A stretch of DNA of 64,000 bases, taken from positions 1 to 64,000 of the forward strand of contig NZ_CBCPHV010000006.1 of assembly GCF_965118635.1 (NCBI RefSeq), written 5' to 3'. A program made the translations under genes and the position numbers. Source of the DNA: Empedobacter brevis_A (lineage in GTDB: Bacteria; Bacteroidota; Bacteroidia; Flavobacteriales; Weeksellaceae). Below, in pieces: positions 53,011 to 61,852 of the stretch. A model generated the notes under the pieces. It saw only the letters and a program-made list of their open reading frames with translations, was not told where the DNA came from and searched no databases. Position 1 is the stretch's first letter, and each line of letters begins with the position of its first letter.

Positions 53011-54081
53011 ATGAAAATTCACAATTTTAGTGCAGGACCATGCATTTTACCACAAGTAGTTTTCGAAAAAATGGCACAAGCTTGCTTAGATTTCAATAAT
53101 TCAGGAACATCAATCCTAGAAATTTCTCACCGTAGAAAAGATGCCGTAGAAGTCATTGATACAGCAAGAGCGTTGGTAAAAGAATTGATGAATATTCCTG
53201 AAACACACGACGTTGTTTTTATGCAAGGGGGAGCTTCATTGCAATTTCCAACAGTAGCTTACAATTTATTGAAAGAAGGAGGAAAAGCTGCATATACACA
53301 AACAGGAAAATGGGCAGAAAATGCGATTAAAGAAGCTAAACGCTTCGGAGAAATAGAAGTGATAGCTTCTTCTAAAGATCAAAATTATAATTATATTCCA
53401 AAAGGATATACAATTCCTTCAGATGTAGATTATTTTCACTGCACATCAAACAATACAATCTTTGGTACACAAATAAAAGAGTTTCCAGATTCTCCTGTAC
53501 CAATGGTTTGTGATATGTCTTCAGATATTTTATCTCGTAAAATTGATGTTTCTAAATTTGGAGTTATCTACGCCGGAGCTCAGAAAAATATGGGACCAGC
53601 AGGTTCTGCTGTTGCAATTGTTCAAAAAGATTTATTAGGTAAAACAGGACGTAATATTCCTGATTATTTGAATTACGAAACACATATCAAAAAAGAATCA
53701 TCATTCAACACTTGGCCAGTAATTGCGATTTATGGCGTTATGTTGAATTTACAATGGTTAAAAGAACAAGGTGGAGTAGAAGCTATTTCAAAAATAAATA
53801 CAGCGAAAGCTGATGCAATGTATGCAGAAATCGACCGAAACGGATTATTTACAGGAACTGCTGTAAAAGAAGACCGTTCTCAAATGAATGCAACATTTGT
53901 CTTAAATAACGAAAACTTTAAAGCTGATTTTGACGTAATGTTAAAAGAAGCTGGTGTTGTTTCTTTAGCAGGACATCGTGATGTTGGTGGATATCGCGCT
54001 TCTATGTACAACGCTTTACCATTAGAATCAGTTCAAGTTTTGGTAGAAGTAATGAAACAGTTCGAACAAAAATTCGGTTAA
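53011..54081 (+). CDS. serC: phosphoserine aminotransferase
   Basis: A 356-residue PLP enzyme that makes O-phospho-L-serine from 3-phosphohydroxypyruvate. FSAGPCILP (6-14), SHRRKD (39-44), QGGASLQF (72-79) and the PLP lysine Lys192 in AGAQKNMGPAG are all present. Length is standard. In this setting the product can feed both serine synthesis and cysteate synthesis through the enzyme encoded at 50463. serA follows after an inverted repeat. Confidence 0.95.
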   Translation: MKIHNFSAGPCILPQVVFEKMAQACLDFNNSGTSILEISHRRKDAVEVIDTARALVKELMNIPETHDVVFMQGGASLQFPTVAYNLLKEGGKAAYTQTGKWAENAIKEAKRFGEIEVIASSKDQNYNYIPKGYTIPSDVDYFHCTSNNTIFGTQIKEFPDSPVPMVCDMSSDILSRKIDVSKFGVIYAGAQKNMGPAGSAVAIVQKDLLGKTGRNIPDYLNYETHIKKESSFNTWPVIAIYGVMLNLQWLKEQGGVEAISKINTAKADAMYAEIDRNGLFTGTAVKEDRSQMNATFVLNNENFKADFDVMLKEAGVVSLAGHRDVGGYRASMYNALPLESVQVLVEVMKQFEQKFG

Positions 54082-54091
54082 TTATCAAACA

Positions 54092-54135
54092 TTAGATGTT
54101 AGATATTGTATAAATATAGTTTATCTAACATCTAA
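54092..54135 (+). repeat. 14-bp perfect inverted repeat between serC and serA
   Basis: TTAGATGTTAGATA (54092-54105) and TATCTAACATCTAA (54122-54135) pair perfectly around a 16-base A/T-rich loop. There is no strong T-tract after it. It could be an operator, an RNA hairpin or a remnant of a mobile repeat. Confidence 0.6.
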
Positions 54136-54165
54136 AATTTCACATCTTAATTTTATAATAATAAC

Positions 54166-55116
54166 ATGAAAATATTAGCAAACGACGGAATTTCTAAAGC
54201 AGGACAAGATGCTTTGGAGGCAAAAGGTTTCGAAGTAATAACAGCTCACGTAGCACAAGAACAATTAGAAAATTATATCAACGAAAACGGAATCGAAGTA
54301 CTTTTAGTTCGTTCTGCAACCAAAGTTCGTCAACCATTAATTGATGCAACAAACCTTAAAATTATTGGTCGTGGTGGTGTTGGTATGGATAATATTGATG
54401 TGGCTTACGCAAGAGAAAAAGGGATTCAAGTGATTAATACACCAGCATCTTCTTCTCAATCTGTTGCAGAATTTGTAATGGCTCATTTGTTTTCTATTGT
54501 TCGTAATTTGCACCAAGCCAATCGTACAATGCCTTTAGAAGGTGATTCTAACTTCAATGGATTGAAAAAAGCATATGCAAAAGCAATCGAATTGAGAGGG
54601 AAAACAATGGGTGTAATTGGTTTTGGAAGAATTGGAGTAGAAGTAATTCGTGAAGCAATTGGTTTAGGAATGAATATATTAGTATATGATAAATTCCCAG
54701 CTACACGCGACATTGAATTAGAATTTTTTGATGGTCAAAAATTAAACTTTACCATTACTTCTGTTGATTTTGATGAAGTGATTACAAAAGCAGATTTCAT
54801 TTCATTGCATGTTCCAGCGCAAGATGGATATATTTTGGGTGAAAAAGAATTTGCTAAAATGAAAGATGGCGTAATTGTAATTAATACTGCTCGCGGTGGT
54901 GTGATTGATGAAAAAGCATTGGTTGATGCAATTGAAGAAGGAAAAGTTGCAGGTGCAGCTTTAGACGTTTTCGAGAATGAACCAACTCCAGAAATGGGAT
55001 TATTGATGAACGAATCATTATCGTTATCTCCACATATTGCAGGTTCTACAAATGAAGCACAAGACAGAATTGGAACTGAATTAGCTTCGCAAATCGTTGA
55101 GATTTACGGAAAATAA
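54166..55116 (+). CDS. serA: D-3-phosphoglycerate dehydrogenase, short form without ACT domain
   Basis: A 316-residue D-2-hydroxyacid dehydrogenase. The Rossmann fingerprint GVIGFGRIGVE (about 147-157), the catalytic Arg in NTARGGVIDE (about 243-252), the Glu in DVFENEPTPE and His in LSPHIAGSTNEA (about 287-298) are in order. The C-terminal regulatory ACT domain of longer SerA proteins is absent, so serine feedback through it is not expected. The partner gene serC upstream fixes the role as the first step of phosphoserine synthesis. Confidence 0.88.
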   Translation: MKILANDGISKAGQDALEAKGFEVITAHVAQEQLENYINENGIEVLLVRSATKVRQPLIDATNLKIIGRGGVGMDNIDVAYAREKGIQVINTPASSSQSVAEFVMAHLFSIVRNLHQANRTMPLEGDSNFNGLKKAYAKAIELRGKTMGVIGFGRIGVEVIREAIGLGMNILVYDKFPATRDIELEFFDGQKLNFTITSVDFDEVITKADFISLHVPAQDGYILGEKEFAKMKDGVIVINTARGGVIDEKALVDAIEEGKVAGAALDVFENEPTPEMGLLMNESLSLSPHIAGSTNEAQDRIGTELASQIVEIYGK

Positions 55117-55150
55117 TTTTGAGTTTCGTTCTATCTAAAAATTATTCATA

Positions 55151-56398
55151 ATGCCTCAATTTAAACCATTCAAAGGAATTCGCCCTACAGATGAAACTTC
55201 TCAAGATTTTGTGACACTTGCTGTTAATCAATATTCTAAAGAAGAAGTTGACTATTATATCAATACAAGAGAAAACTCTTTTTTACATATAATTTTACCA
55301 ACTTGGGATGAATCTATTGAAACTCCAAAAGAAAAATTCAGAAAAGTCAGAAAGAATTTAGAAGAGTTTATTGAAAAGAAGATCTTAGTTCAAGATAAAT
55401 CTTCATATTATATTTATCAAGTGATACAACCAAATGGCCGCGAAACAAAAGGACTTTTAGGACTTGTGAATATCGAAGATTATCGAAACAATAAGATTAA
55501 AAAACACGAAGAAACATTGGAGCGTCGCGTTGAATTGTTTGCAGAATATCTGAAAGGATCTCATTTTCATGCCGAACCTGTTTTATTAACTTATAAGCCT
55601 TCGCAAAAAGTAGATTTGTTAATCAATACAGAAATGAAAAGAAAACCAATTCTGAAAATTGAAGAATCTAATGGAATTCAACATTTGCTGTGGAGAGTTG
55701 ATAATCGATTAAATTTAAAACAATTAAAAGATTCTATTGAAAAGCTAGATGATTTGTACATCGCAGATGGACATCATCGTATGGAAAGTTCGGAACGTTA
55801 TACAAAACATACAAGAGAAATTTCTGAAGATGAAGTATATGGAAACGAATCGTTTAATTTTACGTTGGCACTTTTGGTTTCAAATGAAGATTTGATTATC
55901 AATGATTATAATCGATTAATCAAGGACTTAAATGGATTATCATCAGAAGAGTTTATTCAACGTTTAGAAGAATATTTCGAAATTATTCCGAAGCAAGAAG
56001 AATTAACAATTCCGACAAAGAAACATCATTTGGTCATGTATCTAGATCAACAATTTTATAGTCTTTATTTAAGAAATCATATTTTGCTTGAAGAAGGTTT
56101 AAACGAATTGGATACTTATATTTTTGAAGAAACTGTTCTGAAACCAATTCTTAATATTCAGGATACAAAAAAAGATAAACGAGTTCACTATGAATGCGGA
56201 ACGCGTGATAAGGTTGGAATAGAAGCTTTGAAAAATAAAGTAGATCACCACGATTATATTGCTGCATTTGCTTTTTATCCTGTTGATGTTAAAGATTTAC
56301 AATTAATAGCTGATTTAGGACTTAAAATGCCGCCTAAAAGCACATATATCGAACCAAAACCTTTGAGCGGTTTTGCAGTATTTGATTTGAAAGAATAA
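55151..56398 (+). CDS. DUF1015 family protein
   Basis: A 415-residue cytoplasmic protein of the DUF1015 family. The characteristic MPQFKPFKGIRP start, the IADGHHRMESSERY block (about 207-220) with conserved Asp/His residues, and ALLVSNEDLIINDYNRLI match the family. The function of DUF1015 is unsettled. Many Bacteroidota encode it next to serC/serA. It begins 34 bases after serA and is followed six bases later by the YggS gene. Confidence 0.85.
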   Translation: MPQFKPFKGIRPTDETSQDFVTLAVNQYSKEEVDYYINTRENSFLHIILPTWDESIETPKEKFRKVRKNLEEFIEKKILVQDKSSYYIYQVIQPNGRETKGLLGLVNIEDYRNNKIKKHEETLERRVELFAEYLKGSHFHAEPVLLTYKPSQKVDLLINTEMKRKPILKIEESNGIQHLLWRVDNRLNLKQLKDSIEKLDDLYIADGHHRMESSERYTKHTREISEDEVYGNESFNFTLALLVSNEDLIINDYNRLIKDLNGLSSEEFIQRLEEYFEIIPKQEELTIPTKKHHLVMYLDQQFYSLYLRNHILLEEGLNELDTYIFEETVLKPILNIQDTKKDKRVHYECGTRDKVGIEALKNKVDHHDYIAAFAFYPVDVKDLQLIADLGLKMPPKSTYIEPKPLSGFAVFDLKE

Positions 56399-56403
56399 AT
56401 AAA

Positions 56404-57063
56404 ATGAGTATTCAAGAAAATTTAAAAAGAATAGAAAAAACAATTCCTGAACATGTAACACTTGTTGCGGTTTCTAAAACAAAACCTGTTGAAGATTTGC
56501 AAGAAGCATACGAAGCTGGAATTCGTGATTTTGGTGAAAATAAAATTCAAGAAATGTGCGATAAATACGAAGTTCTTCCAAAAGATATTCGTTGGCATAT
56601 GATTGGACATGTACAAACCAATAAAGTGAAATATATGGCAGATTTTGTTCATCTAATTCATGGCGTTGATAGTTTGAAATTGTTGAAAGAAATCAATAAA
56701 CAAGCTGAAAAAAATAATCGTGTAATTGATGTTTTGTTACAACAGTTTATAGCAGATGAAGAAACAAAATTTGGCTTGGATAAAGAAGAAATTCAACAAA
56801 TAATGCAAGAAGAAATTCAGCATTTACCAAATGTTCGTGTTGTAGGCTTGATGGGAATGGCGACATTTACAGAAGATGAAAATCAAATTCGTGAAGAGTT
56901 TCGTTTATTAAAATCAAATTTCGATGCTTTGCAATCGATTTATGACAACATTTCAATTTTATCAATGGGAATGTCGGGCGATTACAAAATTGCAATAGAA
57001 GAGGGAAGTACAATGGTTCGCATTGGAAGTTCAATCTTTGGACATCGCAATTATTCGATCTAA
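56404..57063 (+). CDS. YggS-family PLP homeostasis protein
   Basis: A 219-residue alanine-racemase-barrel protein. The PLP lysine is Lys25 in VAVSKTKPVE; FGENKIQEM (about 44-52), WHMIGHVQTNK (about 64-74) and the phosphate-binding SMGMSGDY...GSTMVRIGSSIFG (about 190-213) are present. YggS proteins keep PLP balance and affect amino-acid pools. It ends the operon of PLP-related genes and is followed by a strong terminator. Confidence 0.93.
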   Translation: MSIQENLKRIEKTIPEHVTLVAVSKTKPVEDLQEAYEAGIRDFGENKIQEMCDKYEVLPKDIRWHMIGHVQTNKVKYMADFVHLIHGVDSLKLLKEINKQAEKNNRVIDVLLQQFIADEETKFGLDKEEIQQIMQEEIQHLPNVRVVGLMGMATFTEDENQIREEFRLLKSNFDALQSIYDNISILSMGMSGDYKIAIEEGSTMVRIGSSIFGHRNYSI

Positions 57064-57085
57064 AAAGAATAACTCATAAAATAAT

Positions 57086-57117
57086 AAAACCCTTGAATAT
57101 AAAAATTCAAGGGTTTT
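57086..57117. terminator. terminator after yggS, shared with the convergent receptor gene
   Basis: A 13-bp stem AAAACCCTTGAAT/ATTCAAGGGTTTT with a six-base loop, ending TTTTT on the plus strand and facing the receptor gene end at 57135. Confidence 0.88.
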
Positions 57118-57134
57118 TTATTCAGGAATAAATT

Positions 57135-59516
57135 CTAACCTTTTCCACCTCCTTGTTCTTGGTTAGATTTTGAAGTTTCTATATTAAATTGTTTTCCAAA
57201 ATTATAAGTGATTCCAACACGAAACATTCTATAAGCAGAATACTCATTTATATTTTTTACATCATTGGAAATGGTTGAATAATATGGATTTTTATTTGCA
57301 AATAGATTACTGATATTTAATGATAATTGTAATTTTTTATCAAAAATCATAGCACGAAATCCTATGTTATGGCGCATAAAATCTCCTGTTGTTTGTAAGT
57401 TATCGTAACTTTTCGCGTAATAATTGAAAGAATAATTAGCGAATAATGTTTTCTTTTTATTCAAATCTAAATTATTCGTTATTCTAAATTCTCCATTCAA
57501 ACCATCAACATCTTTCATTTCAGGAATCGAACTTTTCGTTTTACTATAAAAAACATCAGCCGAAGCGTTCAATTTCCACCATTTTTTTGGTTTTATGTTT
57601 AAGTTTTCACTTAATCCGAAACTATACGATTTTCCAATATTAAATGGTTTTTCTGTGTTTATTTTGGTTTCAGGATCATAAATATTTACTTGTTCAAAAA
57701 TATCATTCGAATTCTTGTAATAAATACTTGTAACAGTCAAATCTTTGTATGCATATTCCAGTTCAAAATTATTTGAATTAGAAGGTGTTAAATCAGGATT
57801 ACCAACAGAAATATTATAATCATTTCCTTTTATTTCAAAAGGATTCAAATACCAAATAAAAGGACGTTCTACTCGGCGGCTATAATTAAAAGTAAATGAA
57901 TGATTTTCGGCTGCTTGATACATCAAATAAGCTGTTGGATACAATCCTTCAAACGTTTTTGAATATTCAAAATCTTCTTTTTTGATTAATCCTTCTACTT
58001 TTGCATGCTCATAACGCAAACCAGCTTTTGCTGTCCATTTTTCTGCGAATTGTTTTTCTATCGAATAATATAATGCAAAGATGTTTTCGTTGTATTGAAA
58101 TCCATCGTTGTATTTATCATCTTTTTTGTTCGTTTTAGCATAACGATTATTTTCTGCATCATCTTTTGCCCAACGTAAACGAGTACCATAATTCATTTTC
58201 CACGAATTGACAGGATGTTCCATATCCAAACTAACATTGTAGCGATTAGATTTTTGGTCTGTATAAGTAATATTATCTTGGTATTTATCTGTTATTTCTT
58301 CCCAAACGCTGTTGTATTCTCTGCTTATCGTTTTTGATGTTTCAGAGAAAGGATTATTAGAATAATCGAAATCGAATGTTAATTTTTTTCCATCGGTGTC
58401 AAATTTTTTGATGATGTGATAATTAAGACCAACATAGCTCCAGTCCCAATCAGATCCATTTCGGTCAGATGTAATGTAACGAGAAGGTTGATTTTCATTT
58501 ATTTTGTAAATGCCCGTTGTTTCAAAATTATCATACGTTCCATCACCTTTAGATAAATTAAGATTAAAACCAGTGATAAGTTTATTATTTATCTGATAAT
58601 CGACACCAACTTTTCCTCCGATGTAAGTGTTCTCATTTTTATTAAATCCATCGCTGATCCAAGTTTCATCTGTATAATAAATTCTTCCTTTCGATTTGTT
58701 GTACCAACTTCCAGATCCATTGTAAATGTTTGCAGTTACAGTCCATTTATCTTTTCTGAAATTGATATTTCCATTCAAATTGTATCCTGGATATTTTTGT
58801 TGATTATAAGTTGAAGATAAAGAACCGTTCAAACTTTCTGCTTTAGCACTTTTCAGAACAATATTAATTATTCCACTATTACCAGTGGCATCATATTTAG
58901 CAGAAGGATTTGTAATAATTTCTATCTTTTCGATATCTTCGGCACGAATTGTTTTTAAATAATTAGCCAATTGATCGCTACTCATTTGCATTAATCTATC
59001 GTCAATCATTACTGTAACAGATCCTTTTCCAATGATAGATATAGCATCAGTATTTTCATCAACCTTAATGCGAGGAGCTAATTTTAGCGCATCCAAAGCA
59101 TTTCCTCCTTTAGCACCTTCAGCTTGATCAACATTAAAAATAAGACGATCAACTTTTTTTTCAATCATTTTCTTTTGTCCAGTTACAACAGTTTCATTCA
59201 ACGTAATTTCTGTTTCTTTTAAAGGAACAATGATAAGTCCAATCTCTTGATTGTCTTGAATAATAATTTGTTGTGAATGTAAAAGTTGTCCAGATTCTTC
59301 AACTTTTAGTACATAAGTTCCGTTTTCTAAAGTGGTCGTAAAAAGTCCATTTTCATTCGTCGATAGTTCGTCTATAATTTTATCATCTTGAAAAATGATA
59401 ACATCGGCTAAAGCAATTGGAGTTTGATTAGAATATTGTATAGTACCTTTTACTTCTTGTTGCGCATACATATTAATTGCTGTAAGGCAAATAATTGGAA
59501 GAAAGTATTTTTTCAT
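57135..59516 (-). CDS. TonB-dependent outer-membrane receptor (OMP_b-brl_3 type)
   Basis: A 793-residue outer-membrane protein. After a signal peptide (ending MYAQ, about 18) comes a carboxypeptidase-regulatory-like domain (about 21-100), then a plug with AEGAKGGNALDALKLAPRIKV (about 131-151) and EIITNPSAKYDATGNSGIINI (about 198-218). A long barrel ends with RVGITYNFG and a 17-residue glycine/glutamine tail. The plug pattern marks the OMP_b-brl_3 group, many of which lack a clear ligand. It is monocistronic. The small lipoprotein upstream could share regulation but has its own start. Confidence 0.85.
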   Translation of the reverse strand: MKKYFLPIICLTAINMYAQQEVKGTIQYSNQTPIALADVIIFQDDKIIDELSTNENGLFTTTLENGTYVLKVEESGQLLHSQQIIIQDNQEIGLIIVPLKETEITLNETVVTGQKKMIEKKVDRLIFNVDQAEGAKGGNALDALKLAPRIKVDENTDAISIIGKGSVTVMIDDRLMQMSSDQLANYLKTIRAEDIEKIEIITNPSAKYDATGNSGIINIVLKSAKAESLNGSLSSTYNQQKYPGYNLNGNINFRKDKWTVTANIYNGSGSWYNKSKGRIYYTDETWISDGFNKNENTYIGGKVGVDYQINNKLITGFNLNLSKGDGTYDNFETTGIYKINENQPSRYITSDRNGSDWDWSYVGLNYHIIKKFDTDGKKLTFDFDYSNNPFSETSKTISREYNSVWEEITDKYQDNITYTDQKSNRYNVSLDMEHPVNSWKMNYGTRLRWAKDDAENNRYAKTNKKDDKYNDGFQYNENIFALYYSIEKQFAEKWTAKAGLRYEHAKVEGLIKKEDFEYSKTFEGLYPTAYLMYQAAENHSFTFNYSRRVERPFIWYLNPFEIKGNDYNISVGNPDLTPSNSNNFELEYAYKDLTVTSIYYKNSNDIFEQVNIYDPETKINTEKPFNIGKSYSFGLSENLNIKPKKWWKLNASADVFYSKTKSSIPEMKDVDGLNGEFRITNNLDLNKKKTLFANYSFNYYAKSYDNLQTTGDFMRHNIGFRAMIFDKKLQLSLNISNLFANKNPYYSTISNDVKNINEYSAYRMFRVGITYNFGKQFNIETSKSNQEQGGGKG

Positions 59517-59660
59517 ATTTTAGGTTATTTACAAGTAAGACGTACGATTTATTAAAAAGTTACATCCTTAAATGTGAAATAATTCTTAAAAGTGAAAAAA
59601 AAATTTGAAAATCAGTTTGTTTTGAGTAATTCGTCTAAGTTTTCATTCTCGAAAATAAAT

Positions 59661-60032
59661 TTAATAATTAAAAAGTACAGTATCGTTTTTAATTGTTATT
59701 TCAACTTTATCCTGCAAAGGAATTCCATTTGTATAATAGCCAGTTTTTATAATTTCAGATTGGTTGTTCATGCTGAATTTAAGTTGGTATTCACCATCAA
59801 TTTTCTCAATATTTTGCATATTCAGAAAATCCTTTTTTGTTTCACCAACATTTAATTTTTCTAAATGAATTGATGAATTTTGAGTTGAAAAATCTAGTTT
59901 CTCAATTGTAAAATCTGACTTATTATGAATAGAAATTTTCATTCCTTTTTCTGATTGACACGAATGAAAAAGAAGCACAGAAAATAGAGCAGTTTTTCCC
60001 AAACTCAAAAATCCTTTTTTGTATAAATTCAT
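59661..60032 (-). CDS. small lipoprotein of unknown function
   Basis: A 123-residue protein from the ATG at 60032 (another ATG lies at 60038). A signal peptide leads to lipobox FHSC (about residue 25). The mature part is beta-rich with strands such as MKISIHNKSDFTIEKLDF and KVEITIKNDTVLFNY. No family is recognised. It lies upstream of the outer-membrane receptor on the same strand, with a 144-base gap. Confidence 0.65.
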   Translation of the reverse strand: MNLYKKGFLSLGKTALFSVLLFHSCQSEKGMKISIHNKSDFTIEKLDFSTQNSSIHLEKLNVGETKKDFLNMQNIEKIDGEYQLKFSMNNQSEIIKTGYYTNGIPLQDKVEITIKNDTVLFNY

Positions 60033-60190
60033 AAACATTAATTTTTTAAAGTACTTTGATTTACAAAGTAAATAAATAAAAATAAGATTAAAAAATAATT
60101 GATAATTTGTTAGTTGATGATTTAAATTAAAAATAACTTTAATATGATATTTTTCTGTGAAACCTACTTTTTAAGATGATCATATTTAAT

Positions 60191-60198
60191 TAAATTTG
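60191..60198 (+). promoter_or_regulatory. candidate -7 box of the menC operon
   Basis: TAAATTTG, exact consensus, ends four bases before the menC ATG, predicting a leaderless or very short leader transcript. Confidence 0.45.
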
Positions 60199-60202
60199 GA
60201 GT

Positions 60203-61240
60203 ATGAAAGCAAGTTTTGAACCTTATATCTTGAAATTCAAAAATCCAAGCGGAACTTCGCGCGGTGTTTTGACAGAAAAGTTGACATATCTTTTTACAAT
60301 AGAAGAAGATGGAAAAGAATATGTTGGTGAATGTGGATTGTTTAAAGGATTGAGTTTTGATGATCGTCCAGATTACGAAGAAAAATTACAATGGGTTTGT
60401 GACCATATCGGTTTAGGTGTTGATGAATTGTGGCGAGAATTACGCGAATGGCCTTCGATTCAGTTTGGTGTAGAACAGGCTTTTCAAAGTCTTTCGATCA
60501 ATCGATATAATGATCATTATACAGATAAATTAAACCCAAATTTATACGAATCGGCTTTCTCTACAGGAGATAATGGGATTCAGACAAATGGTTTGATTTG
60601 GATGGGTTCTATTGATTTTATGCGCGAACAAATCAAAGAAAAATTAGCAATCGGTTTTAAATGTATTAAGCTGAAAATTGGTGTTGATTGGGAAAATGAA
60701 CATAAAATAATTCAACAATTAAGACAAGATTTTTCGGCAGAAGAATTAGAATTACGTGTTGATGCAAATGGAGGATTTACATTTGATGAAGCAAAAGTTG
60801 TCTTACAACAATTAGCCGAATTGCATATCCATTCTATCGAACAACCAATAAAAGCCGGACAAATCGATTTGATGGCAGAATTATGCAAATCTACGCCAAC
60901 ACCAATTGCGTTAGACGAAGAATTAATTGGTATTGTTCATGAAGAAGAAAAATTCAAACTTTTAGAAAAAATAAAACCTCAATATATTATTTTAAAACCA
61001 AGTTTAGTTGGCGGAATAAGAGGTTCATTAGAATGGATAAATGCAGCAGATACATATGAGATTCCATTTTGGATTACTTCTGCATTAGAAAGTAATATTG
61101 GGTTGAATGCTATTGCACAATGGACAGCAATTTTATATCCAGAAATGCCACAAGGATTGGGAACAGGAGGTTTGTTTACAAATAATTTCCCAAGTCGATT
61201 AGAACTAAGAGGCGAATATTTATTTCGAAACAAATTATGA
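60203..61240 (+). CDS. menC: o-succinylbenzoate synthase
   Basis: A 345-residue enolase-superfamily enzyme of menaquinone synthesis. Conserved residues are in KCIKLKIG (acid-base lysines), LRVDANGGF (metal ligand Asp), IEQPIK (Glu), ALDEELIG (Asp) and YIILKPSLVGG (second catalytic lysine). A dipeptide epimerase is the usual alternative in this superfamily, but menE lies one gene downstream. The stop overlaps the following gene by four bases. Confidence 0.9.
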   Translation: MKASFEPYILKFKNPSGTSRGVLTEKLTYLFTIEEDGKEYVGECGLFKGLSFDDRPDYEEKLQWVCDHIGLGVDELWRELREWPSIQFGVEQAFQSLSINRYNDHYTDKLNPNLYESAFSTGDNGIQTNGLIWMGSIDFMREQIKEKLAIGFKCIKLKIGVDWENEHKIIQQLRQDFSAEELELRVDANGGFTFDEAKVVLQQLAELHIHSIEQPIKAGQIDLMAELCKSTPTPIALDEELIGIVHEEEKFKLLEKIKPQYIILKPSLVGGIRGSLEWINAADTYEIPFWITSALESNIGLNAIAQWTAILYPEMPQGLGTGGLFTNNFPSRLELRGEYLFRNKL

Positions 61241-61851
61241 TGAATAAATTACTTATTGCATTTTTTGCAACAATCGTTTTAATGAGTTGTCAAACAACAA
61301 AGAAAACTTTTGATGTTGCTGCGATTCAAAAATATCAAGCAGAATTGGCTACTTTTTATACAAATCCAGAAACATCGCCATTGATTGACGAAGAAAAAAC
61401 AAATTTCAAAGGAATTACATTTTTTCCAATTAATGAAAAATATAGAGTAAAAGCAAAATTTACGCCTATTAAAAATGGAAAAGTAATTCCGTTTCCAACT
61501 TCAGCGAAGAAGATTAAAAATTATAAAGAATACGGAACAGTAACTTTTACAATAGATGATGTGGAACAAACATTAACGGTTTATCAATCTTCTCCGATTA
61601 TGAAGAAATATGAAGATAGTTTGTTTTTACCTTTTATGGACGAAACAAATGGTGTCACATCTTATGGAGGAGGAAGATATTTAGATTTGAGTACAAAAGA
61701 TTTAGGAACAAAAACCAATGAAATTATATTAGATTTCAATCAGGTTTATAATCCATATTGTGCCTACAGCAAACATTACAATTGTCCAATTCCACCATCA
61801 AACAATGCATTAGATGTCGAAATTAATGCAGGTGTAAGTTATTATAAATAG
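61237..61851 (+). CDS. DUF1684 family lipoprotein
   Basis: A 204-residue lipoprotein: lipobox VLMSC (Cys18). The DUF1684 domain (about 25-204) carries FKGITFFPINEKYRVKAKF, LFLPFMDETNGVTSYGGGRYLDL and NQVYNPYCAYSKHYNCPIPP. Its role is unknown. Between menC and menE it is probably cotranscribed, but a part in quinone synthesis is not established. Confidence 0.85.
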   Translation: MMNKLLIAFFATIVLMSCQTTKKTFDVAAIQKYQAELATFYTNPETSPLIDEEKTNFKGITFFPINEKYRVKAKFTPIKNGKVIPFPTSAKKIKNYKEYGTVTFTIDDVEQTLTVYQSSPIMKKYEDSLFLPFMDETNGVTSYGGGRYLDLSTKDLGTKTNEIILDFNQVYNPYCAYSKHYNCPIPPSNNALDVEINAGVSYYK

Positions 61852-61852
61852 T

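Noticed and set aside
59592..59855. Plus-strand 87-codon open frame
   Set aside because: It overlaps the small lipoprotein on the minus strand, which has a proper signal and lipobox. The plus product is low-complexity and hydrophobic only by A/T content.
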